In this document: positions 45,359-58,284 of the stretch, in pieces | How positions within the stretch are numbered: position 1 is the first letter of the stretch | How the letters are laid out: each line of letters opens with the position of its first letter | Assembly (NCBI RefSeq): GCF_048544455.1 | Contig: NC_133536.1 | Span: forward strand, 198,527,325-198,591,324 | DNA: 64,000 nt | Reading direction: 5' to 3' | Source of the DNA: Silene latifolia | Taxonomy: Eukaryota > Streptophyta > Magnoliopsida > Caryophyllales > Caryophyllaceae | The notes under the pieces: model-generated | Databases searched by the model: none | What the model was told of the DNA's origin: nothing | Seen by the model: only the letters and a program-made list of their open reading frames with translations | Position numbers and translations under genes: made by a program

Positions 45359-46958
45359 TATTTGCTTATTATTATTATTAAACTGGGTTAGATGTCGAAT
45401 TAGGTATGAAAAAGATGGTGTATTTTTAAGTATATTGTTTCTCCCACATTGAAAAATAATGTAGGTGTGGTAAATATACTACATATAAATAGTTGAATTG
45501 TCCCACATTAGAAGATTATCATGAGGTGAGGTATCACATAATTATAAATATGAGTCATAACTTAGGGGTATCAACCCAAATCTTTTGAATCGCTTAAAAA
45601 TTATCTTAGAGAGTTATTATAAGAGTTTGTATTAACGGCAAACCTTAGTTACAACAATACCATACAAATATTAATCACGTAGATATTTATAAAAGCGATT
45701 ATATATTACTATATTAGTGATATTATAATGTATATTTTAAGACAATCGATAATATAATAACTTTATTTAAGACAAAGTCATAATTAAAAAATAAAATGGG
45801 TGCTAAATATACATAAATTTGTTTGTGTCATATAATGATAATCTCTGCACTAAAATAGAAAATTTATGAATTATAATATAATCAAGTGTTGCATAAAAAG
45901 ATCTTGAATCCACAAACAAATCAATAATGAGCTTTTTTACTTTGATAAATAGTAGAATTAAATCTTTTTAACTTTCAAATATAGGTAATTATTATGCCTC
46001 ATTACATGTGAGTAACTAAAATACATCATAATTTTTAACCATTAATCAAAATCGCACCAGAAAAAAGAAATATTTTGCATTTGTTTATACATTCTATTGT
46101 CCCTTAATTACATCTTAAAAGTCGTGTTAGGAAAAAAAATGTAATTTAAATCATATCATTTGTACATATTTTAATTATGACAAAAAATGGAAAAAACGTA
46201 CAAATATAAATAGATAGTATAATATTTTCTCATTATTAAATCGGGTTGGATATCGAAATAGGTGCAAAAAAGATGGTGTACTTTTTCGTGTGTTATTTGT
46301 CCCACATTGAAAAATAATGTAGGTGTAGTAAATATACTACATATAAATAGTTGAATTGTCCCACATTAGAAAATTCACATACGGTGGGTGATCTTAAAAA
46401 TTAATTTAGGAAAGTATTATAAATAATATTTTTTGATGTAAAAAATAAAGTGGAGAATCTTTTAATTATTATAAAATTTATTTCCTATATTATATTCAAG
46501 TGATGTTTCAAATTTTTATATAAAAAATTTTACATTTCATTTGGCAAAAAAATATCATTAAGAAAATTATCAAAATAACATAAATTGATTCGTGGTAAAA
46601 ATGACATCATTAGCGTATAAATTTCATATAATTTGTACATATATAAAATTGTGTACTTCTTAGTATGTTATATGTCCCACATTGAAAAATAATGTAGGAT
46701 TATATAAAAATAATAGAATTGTCTCACATCGAAAGATTAACATAAGATGTAGTGATCTTATGATTATAAATATGAGGCATCCTTGGAACTTAGGTATCAA
46801 CCTAACATCACTTAAATATTAAGACCTTATAACCAATTTTTTTTAACTAAGTTAATTACCCCGTTGCAACGCACGGGCATCCAAACTAGTATTGTATATT
46901 CTCTAGTATATATATCAAGCATTGCTAATCACCCTAATTAGGGGATTACAAACTAATA

Positions 46959-49834
46959 TGGTATCAGCTAGGTTACAATAGAAACCCTAAACGATCACCA
47001 CCTTGCTTCGGCACCTTTCTTCTCCACGGCTGTCTTTTTCCCCGCAGTCGATCACCTGTTTCGATGGGCGACAAAACAGGAAACGAAACACCACACTTCC
47101 AATCCAAGCCTCCTCTCCATCCCGTGTATACCGTCTCAAACATTCAGCACAAGATCCGTGTTCTCGATGGAACCAAGGTCACATACGCGCCATGGGTTCG
47201 CCTATTTACGCTACACGCCAAGGCATATAAAGTTCTCTCTCACATCGACGGTACCGCTCCACCCGAGCCTACTGCCGAAAACTACAATGATTGGTGTGAA
47301 ATTGATGCTCACGTCCTCCAATGGATCTATGGAACGATGAGTGATGACCTTCTTCCTCGGGTCCTTGAAGACGAGTCAACGGCTTATGAGGCGTGGAACC
47401 GTGTTTCTGCAATTTTCTTAAGCAACAAGGGGGCGCGTGCCGCTGCCTTAGAAACCGAGTTTAACAATCTTAAACTCGCTAATTTACCCTCCCTTGAAGC
47501 TTACTGCCAGAAGTTGAAGGACCTTGCTGGCCAATTGAAAGACGTTGGAGCGGCAGTAACCGATCAGCGACTCGTGTTACAACTTGTCCGAGGTCTACCA
47601 TCATCTTACGACACCATCGCATCCTTTATCAACCAATCCCTCCCTACTTTTGAAACAACCAGGAGTATGTTGGAATTGGAATCAAATAGGCAAAATGCCC
47701 GTGATGACTCCTCTGCCTCCGAGGCTCTAGTCGTCTCGAACTCTTCTTCTCCTGATTCGTTAGGGTGGAGTGACAAGCCCAAATCGTCCCAGCAACCGCC
47801 TCGCAACTCTAATTATCGAGGTAATAATTATGATCCGAATTTTAATGCAAATAATTCTAATCGCCGTCGCGACAATCGCAGCACTTCTACTGGCAAACCA
47901 CGACAATATGCGCCTTCTGGTTCTGGCTCGACACCTTCTGTCGCGTCGTGTCCTGCTGCTCCTGGCCCTTGCCGTACCCGTGGACATCCCCACCATGTCC
48001 CTATCCAACGTATCCAGGGTGGTCATCGCCTTGGCAAATGTGGGGTGCACCACGTCCCATGAGGGCTGCTGGCCGTGGCTCTTCTGCCCAGGCCCATGTT
48101 GCTGAGACCGAGACTCCGCAACTCACTGATATCGGACAAGCTCTTCACGCATTGGGGTTACAAGCACCCGCTGATGGCCCTTGGTTTATGGACACTGGTG
48201 CCTCGTCCCATCTGACCTCCGACGCAGGTACGCTGATTTCTCCTTCAAGTGCTAGTAATATTCATTCTATTTTAGTTGGCAATGGCAATAGCATTCCTGT
48301 TCGTGCCTCGGGTACCTCGACCTTACCTGCCAAAGACCGCACGTTATTTCTTACCAATGTCCTATATACACCCCATATAATTAAAAACTTAATATCTGTC
48401 CGACAATTTACAAAAGATAACAATGTATCAGTTGAGTTTGACCCGTTTGGTTTTTCTGTGAAGGACCTTCAGAATGGGACTACGATAATGAGGAGTGACA
48501 GTAATGGCGAGCTTTACCCCGTATCTTCCGAGTCCAAGTCTCCCTTATCTGCCCATGGTTACAGTTTTCTCACCCATTCCAGTGATGTTTGGCACAGCCA
48601 TCTTGGTCATCCCGGGTCAAACATTCTTCAGCATCTTAGGAGTCAGTCTTTTATTAATTGCAATAAAGAGTCGAATAATAATAGTCTTTGTCATTCTTGT
48701 CAGATTAGTAAACACAAACGATTGCCATTTAATGATTCTACATCTATTACTTTTTCTCCGTTTTATATCATACATGCTGACTTGTGGACAAGTCCAGTTT
48801 TGAGTAAGAGTAATTACAAATATTATCTTGTGCTTATCGATAATTTTACGCAATTTGTTTGGGTTTATCCTTTATCTGCTAAATCTGAGGTCTATCAAAA
48901 ATTTACTCAATTCGCGTCCTATGTCCGTACTCAATTTCAATGTCCAATAAAACAATTTCAATGCGATTTAGGCCGGGAATTTGACAATCATAAATTTAAG
49001 GAATTTGCGAGTAAAAATGGCCTCCTCTTTCGCTTCTCTTGCCCACAAACTTCCCCTCAAAATGGTAAAGCTGAGCGCATGATTCGTCGGTTAAATGAAA
49101 TTGTCCTCGCTCTTCTTTATCACGCATCTGTCCCTCCGTCTTACTGGGTCGATGCCCTACATACCGCTGTCCACCTCCACAATATTCTTCCCACAAAAAC
49201 TCTCCGCTTCCGCTCCCCTACCTCCGTGCTTTTCTCTAAGGAACCATCATACGATCATCTTTGCGTGTTTGGTTGTGCTTGTTACCCAAACTTATCTGCT
49301 CAACGACCACATAAATTAGCCCCTAGGTCCGTTAGGTGTGTATTTCTTGGATAACCTCCCTACCACCGCGGGTATCGTTGTCTTGATTTAAATACGGGTA
49401 AGCTCTACATTTCGCGCCATGTCACTTTTGATGAATCAAAGTTCCCTTTTGCCGAGGTACCTCGTGATAAACCCACCTCATACTCCTTCCTTGACCACTC
49501 CCTTCACCCCTCACTCTACGACTCCTTTATCCCACCACCACCAGCTGCCCAGCCCAACCTCATGCCACCACAGACCCCTGCCCCTCACACCCCTGCCTCC
49601 CCTGTTTCTACCCAGCAACCCGCACCTTCTTCAACCCCTGCCTCCCCTACGACACCTAGTCCCGCTATGTCTACCCAACCTACCACTCCTGCCTCCCCTG
49701 GCCACCCCTCCCCTTCACCCTCTCCTCCACCACCACTCCCACTGCCACCCCAACCCAGTCACAAAATGACAACCCGGGGAATGCACGGTATTTTCAAACC
49801 CCTCTTACCGAAATCCGCTCAACTTGCTCATCCC
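46959..49834 (+). CDS. Copia B, left coding part: gag, protease, integrase (fossil)
   Basis: Gag begins at 47064 (MGDKTGNETPHFQSKPP), with WNRVSAIFLSNKGARAAALE and SLEAYCQKLKDLAGQLKDVG typical of the plant Copia UBN2-type gag. The protease motif WFMDTGASSHLTS is near 48185. The pre-integrase segment VWHSHLGHPGSNIL and the integrase core (HADLWTSPV, QCDLGREFDNHKF) follow, then a proline-rich linker near 49.4-49.75 kb. It is interrupted by the chromovirus at 49840. A few breaks are present. Confidence 0.85.
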
Positions 49835-49839
49835 CCTGT

Positions 49840-51209
49840 TGTAACACCCCCTCATACCAAGGTGCCTTACCAGGACCACCCTACCATGAAAGTGTGTTAC
49901 CATCTCGGTTGCCCAAGGTTAGTACATATCAAAAAGCGTCTGAACTGAGCACATTTATTAAAGTATTGTAAAGTGTAAAGTTTACATCAACCAAATCCAA
50001 AACTAATCCAAACAAATACAACTGCAATGTCTGACAACTAAAGAAATCAAAGCTAAGACTCGGACGGTGATGCTATGACTGGTGATGACACACTCCCATG
50101 ATTGTCCCAAGCCCATCACTAGCAATACCTGTCAAGCCTGCTCACCATCCCCGAATGGATCACTGCAGATTCCACAAACAACAACGGGGTCAGTATTACT
50201 CAAACAATATAAGACAGACAAACGATGTAATCAACTGATCATCCTCCAATTCTAATCTTTGTTCACATACTGTAACCGACTACACACCAAAGTGTGTAGC
50301 CCTGCCAGATTACCCATCGCAACAGGTAATCCTCGCCGCCAGTGGGTGACCGCAGCCGATCCTACCTAGTCTAGCTCCTCAATGAGCGACAAACAATCCA
50401 TGTCCCTTAATGTGCACATCCCCTCCCGTGGCGGGTTCCACGGAGGGCGAACTAGGGTGTGAAGCCACTCCCCCAAGTGACTCCATCACAATCACAATCA
50501 TACAACATCACAGCCGTCTCAACACCCTCATACCAACATCGTCACAACAATCTCCATACTCCGATGATCAACAGATAACAATAATCACACAACAACATGT
50601 CTTAACAATGAACAGTAAACTGAGTAGGGAAACCCTACCTTAGCAACCAACAGTAGTATGCAACACGGACAATCAAAATGGCTCCTCTACGAAGTCTTCT
50701 CCTATACAATAATCATGTAACACAATTACACATTGCACAATTCCCATAATCCCATTTCCATATATATATATATACAGTAACCCCAAAGAGTACAAATAGC
50801 ATAAAGATAGAACTTACTAACAGTGCAACGAGAACTTATACGCAAGAGTCACGAAGATTACCCACACGACGATGCTACGGAATGATTAAGGGAAAGATTA
50901 GGGGATGATTAGGGTGTAATTAGGGTAACGTAGAAATGATAAAGCTTTGAAAATGATGTTTAGAAACCGACGCGAATATAAAATACCCTAAACATTCCCT
51001 AATCAAACCGTCGAAATAACACTCCGCCAGACCGGATACTCGGTCGAGTAAGTGTATACTCGGCCGAGTATCCTCTACTCGGTCGAGTATTCACTATACT
51101 CGGCCGAGTATTCCTCGGCAGAACCAAAACGACACACGACAACAGCACTACTCGGCCGAGTAGGCTCTACTCGGTCGAGTAGTCACCAAAGAAAATCCGT
51201 AGTGTTACA
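49840..51209 (-). repeat. 3' LTR of the chromovirus (left copy)
   Basis: 1370 bp, from TGTAACACCCCC to GTAGTGTTACA. These ends form a short inverted repeat TGTAACAC / GTGTTACA. Paired with 56908-58279. Confidence 0.95.
51037..51181. repeat. palindrome array TACTCGGYCGAGTA, left LTR (6 copies)
   Basis: Six 14-base palindromes, with TACTCGGCCGAGTA and TACTCGGTCGAGTA largely alternating, stand about 20 bases apart, with one wider gap. On the element's own strand they lie right after the start of U3. The same array is at 58107-58251. Confidence 0.92.
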
Positions 51210-51422
51210 ATCTTCCCCACTTAAAAAGAACTTCGTCCCGAAGTTCACAATCTACTATAAGACAAAGCACAACACTGCGCCACAAGACTATACTAACCAC
51301 ATATAACAACACCAAGGAACTATACAAGTCACCACAAAAATCATTATCCCGACTCAAAGCAAAACAACAAACAAAACCAAACAAGACCGCGACCATCTCC
51401 TACCCCCCTAAAAAGACAACGG

Positions 51423-54400
51423 TTACGTCCCCGTAACCAAACATACCTGATCAAAAAGGTTAGGAAAACGTTCTCGCATAGCTTCCTCGGGTTCCCATGT
51501 GGCTTCCTCTACATTATGATTAGACCAAAGGACCTTGAGTAAGACCGTCTCACCATTCCGGGTCTTACGAACCTTGCGATCAAGAATCTCCTTAGGAATC
51601 TCGGCGTAGGACAAGGATTCATCAAGCTCGATGTTCTCCATTTCAAGGATATGCGACGGATCGCTCACATACTTCCGTAGTTGAGATACATGAAAAACAT
51701 TATGCACCATATCCAAAGCTGGTGGTAACGCTAACCTGTAGGCCACCTCGCCAATACGGTCCAAAATCTCATAAGGACCTATAAACTTTTGGCTTAGCTT
51801 ACCCTTTTTCCCAAACCTCATAACACCTCGCATAGGTGACACTTTTAAAAGAACCTTGTCACCTACCGTAAACTCAATGTCCTTGCGGTGTAAGTCGGCG
51901 TAGCTCTTCTGACGATCTTGAGCTGCTCTCATCTTTTGCCGAATTAACTGGATTTGCTCAACCATATCTTGAACCAGCTGTGGCCCTAAAACCACCGTCT
52001 CGGAACTATCATCCCAACAAACTGGACTTCGGCATTTCCGGCCATACAAAGCTTCAAAAGGTGCCATCCCAATGCTTGTATGATAACTGTTATTGTATGA
52101 AAACTCGATCAGATCAAGCCTGTCTTCCCAATCGCCCCCAAAGTCCATAACACATGCCCTCGATGTCTTCTAAGGTCTTGATGGTCCGTTCTGTCTGACC
52201 ATCGGTTGCCGGATGAAAGGCTGTACTCATCTTTAAAGTCGTACCCATCAACTCTTGCAGCTCTTGCCAAAACTTGGATATGAACCTCGCATCACGATCA
52301 GAAACGATATCTTTAGGTATACCATGTAACCGAACCACATGCCTCCTGTAACCCAATGCCAGCTGCATCTTAGACCAAGTATCTTTCATGGGAACAAAAT
52401 GGGCTGACTTGGTTAACCGATCAACAATCACCCAAATCATGTTGTTACCTTGTTGTGACCTAGGTAACCCCACAATGAAGTCCATGGAGATAGACTCCCA
52501 CTTCCACTCGGGTACTTTCAAAGACTGAATCTTACCTTGTGGTCTCCTTTGTTCACCCTTTACCTTTTGACAGGTCAAACATCTGGCCACAAACTCAGCT
52601 ACATCTCTCTTTATGTTTGGCTACCAAAAAGTCTTCTTAAGGTCTCTATAAAGCTTGTCACCACCCGGGTGAACTGAATAGGGAGTGCAATGAGCCTCCG
52701 TCAAGATCACTCTCCGCAACTCTGCATCCTCAGGAACACACCATCTCCCATCAAAACGAACACTCCCATCTGGATGGATAGGAAACCTGGAAGCCGTTCC
52801 ACTCTCTACCTTTGACTTCCACTCCTGAACTTTAGGATCAAGCTCTTGCTTACTTTTGATGTTCTCATACAACTCTGGCTCGATCGTCAAATCCCCGATG
52901 GTATCCCCCTCTCGAATCATAAAGATCCCCAACCTAGACATCTCATCCCTCAGTTTCAGCAAGGACATAACAGTACATAGCGAATGAACGCTCTTCCTAC
53001 TCAGTGCATCTGCAACAACATTAGCCTTACCCTCGTGATAGATGATCTCCATATCGTAATCTCCAATCAGCTCCATCCACCGTCTCTGTCGCATGTTAAG
53101 CTCTTTCTGAGTGTAGATATACTTTAGACTCTTATGATCAGAGGAACACCTTAAAAGTTGCTCCATACAGGTAGTGTCTCCAAATCTTAAGAGCGAACAC
53201 AACTGCACCCAGCTCCAGATCATGAGTAGGGTAGTTCTCCTATATTGCTTCAGCTGCCTCGAAGCATAGGCTATGACTTTCCCTCCCTGCATCAAAACAT
53301 AACCAAGACCATTCTTTGAAGCGTCGGTATATACCTCAAAGTTCTCACAACCCTCTGGCAAGGCTAGGATAGGAGCTGTGGTCAAACGTTCTTTTAAGGT
53401 CTGAAACGCCGTCTCACAACTCTCATCCCAAACAAATCTGACTTCCTTCCTCATCAAGGATGTCATAGGTCGCGCTATGGTAGAGAAATCTTTAACAAAT
53501 CTCCTGTAGTAGCCGGTAAGGCCTAAGAAACTCCGAATCTCAGCAACATTCTTCGGCGATTCCCACTTGGTAACGGCCTCAATCTTACTAGGATCCACAG
53601 ATACCCCCTTCTTAGATATTACATGGCCCAGAAAAGCCACTTCCTCTAACCAGAACTCACACTTGGATAGCTTGGCATAAAGCTGATTTTCTCTCAAGGT
53701 CTGCAGGACTATCCTCAAGTGCTCCTCATGCTCTTCCTTAGTCTTAGAATAGACTAAGATATCGTCGATGAAAACAACCACAAACCTATCCAAAAATGGT
53801 GTAAAGATCCGATTCATCAAATCCATAAAAGCTGCTCGCGCATTGGTCAACCCAAAAGGCATCACCACGTACTCGTAATGACCATATCGAGATCGGAACG
53901 CTGTTTTAGGAATATCCTCATCTGCTATCCTCAACTGGTGATACCCCGACCTCAGATCAATCTTGGAAAACACACCTGCTCCACTTAACTGATTAAACAG
54001 GTCATCAATTCTCGGCAACGGATACTTGTTCTTCACAGTGACCCGATTGAGCTCTCTATAATCAATGCACAGTCTCATACTCCCATCTTTCTTCTTTACA
54101 AAAAGAACTGGAGCTCCCCACGGTGACACACTAGGCCTGATGTAACCCTTGCCTAGCAACTCATGTATCTGCTTTTTCAACTCTGCCAACTCTTTAGGTG
54201 CCATACGGTAAGGTGCTTTAGAAATAGGACCCGTTCCCGGCTTAAGCTCCACGCTGAAATCAACATCCCGCTTGGGAGGCAAACTCGGTATCTCCTCCGG
54301 AAAAACATCTTCGAACTCTCTCACCACAGATATCTCAGAAGCTGTCGGCGGCTCTACTCGGTGGTCTCTCACATGACAGAGAATCAAAGGACACTTCTTC

Positions 54401-56205
54401 CTCAAACATGACTTTAAAGTCATCACAACTATGAACCTACACTTAGGCTTTACCATAAACCCTCTATAGGACACCCTAACACCCTTGGGACCCTTTAAAG
54501 ACACTCTCTTTTGTCGACAATCTATCCTGGCATCATACTTACCTAGCCAATACATCCCGACAATCACCTCGAACCCATCCATAGGAAACTCTAACAGGTC
54601 TACTGGTAAGTCTACCCCTCCAACTACCATGGATATTCCCTTATATAACTTGAGACACGACACGACTCCCACCCGAAGGTATGAACACATCATCTTTTAC
54701 AACCTCAAACTTCCCAAACCCATAGACACAGCATGACTCTTAAACACAAAAGAATGTGTAGCCCCGGAATCAAACAAAACAAAGGACGGTACATTATGAA
54801 CAAGAAAGGTACCGGTAACTACATGAGCATCATCTTGTGCTTCCTGCTTGTCCATCATGAAAAGCTTTCCACTGTTTTTCTGTCCTCCACCCTGAACTGA
54901 AGCATTAGAGGTACTTGGCTTGGCTGCCGAATCCTGGGTGGTGATGTTGTTCTGGCGCTGATAAGATCCACCACCACCACCTCGGTTGTAACTGCCCTGG
55001 TTTCCCTGTCCACCTTTGTTGCCCCATGAACCTCCCGGTCGATTACTAGCAAAACTCTGAGTTGGCCCCTGAGAAAAGTTCCCTGGCCGAGCTCCTGAAC
55101 CAGTGCCGGGCTTATAACTCGTGCATTCCCGTCTTCGGTGGCCTACACCACCACAGTTGAAGCAAGTAAGGTTGGAGTTGTCACTCACAGCCCGACCCCC
55201 ATTCTTTCCCCAGCCACGAGATCCTTCCGAAAAACCAGCTCCACCAGAAAAAGCCTTAGCATGGTTGAAGTTCCCTTTCTTGTTGGTCGGCTGACTGTTG
55301 TTTCCACCATCAGCCTTCCTCTTTTCTGCAGCAGTCCTCTCATCGATCTCTCTTGAGAGATCTATCATTCTCTCAGCTTGACCCGCTCTCAGGTACACTT
55401 CCTTGAGGTCAATAGCAACCCCGGCTAGCATACGACTCACGATCTTAGCAGATAAACCCCTCTCAAAACGGAGAGCCAAACCTCTCTGTCCTAGCTGCAT
55501 GTCCTCAACATAACGAGATAACTCCAAGAACCGATGATAGTAGTCAGTGACTGTCATCTCCTCGGTCATGGTGAAGGAATCAAAGTCGGATCTCATCTTG
55601 TGTCGGATATGCTCCGGCATAAACTGTTCTCTCATAGCACTCTTCAACCCAGACCAAGGAATAGCTCCCTCAGCTTGATAAAAAGCTCTAGCATCTTCCT
55701 TAACGTTTTGCCACCAAACTGCAGCTTCACCTCTCAGGTAGTACACTACCTGCTCGACGATCATGTCTTCGGGGCACTTAACCATTTCCATGAGAGCTTC
55801 AATCTCACGGTGCCATTTTTCGAGTAGCTTTGGTTCACCTACCCCATCATATGTGGGAAGGTTGAAGCGAGCAATGATGATGCTGAGCTGAGTAGCATCC
55901 ATCGACTTCTCGTTCCCCTTTCCCACATTTTTGAGAGCTTCAAGGAGAGCCTCTTGTTGCTCAATCATGCGAGCAACCTCATCAAGAGTCATCTCAGAAG
56001 CTTGGATCTGCGCAGGAGTTCTTTTGGGCGGCATTTTGAGCTGATAAGAAATAAGGAAACGTAAGCACAAAAGCCTACGGCTCAAAATATAACGATCTTC
56101 CGCCATAAGAACACTCGGCCGAGTATACACCATACTCGGTCGAGTAAAGACTACTCGGTCGAGTATCCCCTCAGATACTCGGTCGAGTATCGACTCCAGG
56201 AGCAA
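51423..56205 (-). CDS. gag-pol region of the chromovirus (fossil, broken)
   Basis: Reading right to left, gag starts near [20 protein letters not shown] with a CCHC knuckle [14 protein letters not shown], then protease ([12 protein letters not shown]) around 54.7-56.1 kb. Reverse transcriptase ([33 protein letters not shown]) and RNase H ([16 protein letters not shown]) lie at 52.6-54.7 kb. Integrase ([27 protein letters not shown]) and a C-terminal [20 protein letters not shown] chromodomain-like segment lie at 51.4-52.6 kb. Integrase after RNase H defines Ty3, and the tail defines chromoviruses. Several breaks are present. Confidence 0.9.
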
Positions 56206-56413
56206 ACGTCAAAAATCCAGAAACAACACTCGGTCGAGTAAAACAACACTCGGCCGAGTAGACACTACTCGGTCGAGTATACTTACATACTCCGTCGAGT
56301 TATCACATACAGTAGCGATTGCTACTTTACATCAAACAACACTCGGTCGAGTGCTTGGTTACTCGGCCGAGTACTCCATACTCGGTCGAGTACCTGCCCT
56401 GCTCGGCCGAGTC
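56111..56413. repeat. palindrome array TACTCGGYCGAGTA, leader (12 copies)
   Basis: Twelve copies, a few with one changed base (ACACTCGG..., CTCCGTCGAG, GCTCGGCCGAGTC), lie between the gag start and the primer site. Together with both LTRs the element carries 24 copies. Intervals vary between about 5 and 40 bases. Confidence 0.92.
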
Positions 56414-56907
56414 ACACTATAAACGGGTATACAGAATAAAGTTCCCCTATCATGCTCACTATTCCCGCAGCAAACACATAATATTAAGGACTTAAATGCC
56501 ATGTTATAATCATATCAGCATACAAGTTATATATATCAAGAACTTTAATGCCACATTATAATCATATCAGCATAAAATTCATGCATATGCTAAATCCAAC
56601 ATGACAAACATTCACAAACCCGTCACATCCACCATTCCTCCCATCACCACACTTACGAACTTCATCACACATACTTTCAACTATCAACTTTTACCAACAT
56701 GCATCTTCACATACATGTACATACAGAACCTAACTCTCATCACACTTCCCATGTTACCGGCTTGAGTTAGTTTTGCGACTCCGGGACGTCTCCCGAGTCT
56801 TTGCGGTAGCTCCAAACAACTCTCCCCGGGTTCATTTTATTTAGACTCCCTAGGTTCATTAGATTCATTTGTTTTAGGTGCCGGAATCTTCGGCTCTGAT
56901 ACCACTT

Positions 56908-58279
56908 TGTAACACCCCCTCATACCAAGGTGCCTTACCAGGACCACCCTACCATGAAAGTGTGTTACCATCTCGGTTGCCCAAGGTTAGTACATATCAA
57001 AAAGCGTCTGAACTGAGCACATTTATTAAAGTACTGTAAAGTGTAAAGTTTACATCAACCAAATCCAAAACTAATCCAAACAAATACAACTGCAATGTCT
57101 GACAACTAAAGAAATCAAAGCTAAGACTTGGACGGTGATGCTATGACTGGTGATGACACACTCCCATGATTGTCCCAAGCCCATCGCTAGCTAGCAATAC
57201 CATCAAGCCTGCTCACCATCCCCGAATGGATCACCGCAGATTCCACAAACAACAACGGGGTCAGTATTACTCAAACAATATAAGACAGACAAACGATGTA
57301 ATCAACTGATCATCCTCCAATTCTAATCTTTGTTCACATACTGTAATCGACTACACACCAAAGTGTGTAGCCCTGCCAGATTACCCATCGCAACAGGTAA
57401 TCCTCGCCGCCAGTGGGTGACCGCAGCCGATCCCACCTAGTCCAGCTCCTCAATGAGCGATAAACAATCCCTGTCCCTTAATGTGCACATCCCCTCCCGT
57501 GGCGGGTTCCACGGAGGGCGAACTAGGGTGTGAAGCCACTCCCGCAAGTGACTCCACCACAATCACAATCATACAACATCACAGCCGTCTCAACACCCTC
57601 ATACCAACATCGTCACAACAATCTCCATACTCCGATGATCAACAGATAACAATAATCACACAACAACATGTCTTAACAATGAACAGTAAACTGAGTAGGG
57701 AAACCCTACCTTAGCAACCAACAGTAGTATGCAACACGGACAATCAAAATGGCTCCTCTACGAAGTCTTCTCCTATACAATAATCATGTAACACAATTAC
57801 ACATTGCACAATTCCCATAATCCCATTTCCATATATATATATACAGTAACCCCAAAGAGTACAAATAGCATAAAGATAGAACTTACTAACAGTGCAACGA
57901 GAACTTATACGCAAGAGTCACGAAGATTACCCACACGACGATGCTACGGAATGATTAAGGGAAAGATTAGGGGATGATTAGGGTGTAATTAGGGTAACGT
58001 AGAAATGATAAAGCTTTGAAAATGATGTTTAGAAACTGACGCGGAATATAAAATACCCTAAACATTCCCTAATCAAACCGTCGAAATAACACTCCGCCAG
58101 ACCGGATACTCGGTCGAGTAAGTGTATACTCGGCCGAGTATCCTCTACTCGGTCGAGTATTCACTATACTCGGCCGAGTATTCCTCGGCAGAACCAAAAC
58201 AACACACGACAACAGGACTACTCGGCCGAGTAGGCTCTACTCGGTCGAGTAGTCACCAAAGAAAATCCGTAGTGTTACA
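56908..58279 (-). repeat. 5' LTR of the chromovirus (right copy)
   Basis: 1372 bp, preceded on the left by GGCTCTGATACCA, the reversed primer site, and followed by the target duplicate CCTGT, after which Copia B resumes. Confidence 0.95.
58107..58251. repeat. palindrome array TACTCGGYCGAGTA, right LTR (6 copies)
   Basis: Same number, order and spacing as in the left LTR, so the array has been stable since insertion. Confidence 0.92.
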
Positions 58280-58284
58280 CCTGT

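Larger units (their letters stand above)
44217..46840 (+). repeat. five related internal units of the Helitron
   Basis: Units start near 44202, 44880, 45412, 46270 and 46650 with AAGATGGTGTA or a derivative. They contain two CCCACATT boxes, then TTATAAATA, and in the fuller units a segment with GAGTCTCTTAA and CTCTTAAGAGTTTATAT. Between units, long AT-rich parts (ATAAAAACTTATACATCTCAT, ATTCGTGG) also recur. Unit 4 is truncated. Confidence 0.8.
43884..46889 (+). mobile_element. non-autonomous Helitron, 3006 bp
   Basis: It starts TCTATATATATAC and ends CTAG, inserted exactly between A (43883) and T (46890) without target duplication. The hairpin-like end CCCCGTTGCAACGCACGGG lies about 10 bases before CTAG. 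The empty site is the right LTR of Copia B (GACAA then TATTG). No Rep/helicase is encoded. The interior is five related units carrying paired GTCCCACATTG boxes, with a Stowaway MITE between the first two. Confidence 0.93.
43798..46958 (+). repeat. 5' LTR of Copia B, split by a Helitron
   Basis: The LTR parts are 43798-43883 and 46890-46958, together 155 bp. They match the uninterrupted right LTR, which has TTGACAATATTG across the insertion point. Confidence 0.93.
49840..58279 (-). mobile_element. Ty3 chromovirus (Tekay/Del-like), broken, nested in Copia B
   Basis: This 8440-bp element has LTRs of about 1.37 kb and the target duplication CCTGT (49835-49839 and 58280-58284). It reads on the - strand. 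The primer site, reversed TGGTATCAGAGCC, lies left of the right LTR, and a purine-rich tract lies beside the left LTR at 51210-51225. Gag-pol ends in a chromodomain-like tail. LTRs differ by roughly 1.5 percent, about 0.6-1.1 million years. Several breaks are present. Palindrome arrays fill the start of U3 and the leader. Confidence 0.94.

Noticed and set aside
49419-49948. Proline- and histidine-rich frames near 49.4-49.9 kb
   Set aside because: They are the linker region of Copia B in alternative frames, running into the chromovirus LTR. They are not separate genes.
51037-58251. CRISPR-like array
   Set aside because: The repeats are 14-base palindromes at irregular intervals inside LTRs of a plant retrotransposon. 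Spacers are not unique sets, and no cas gene is present.
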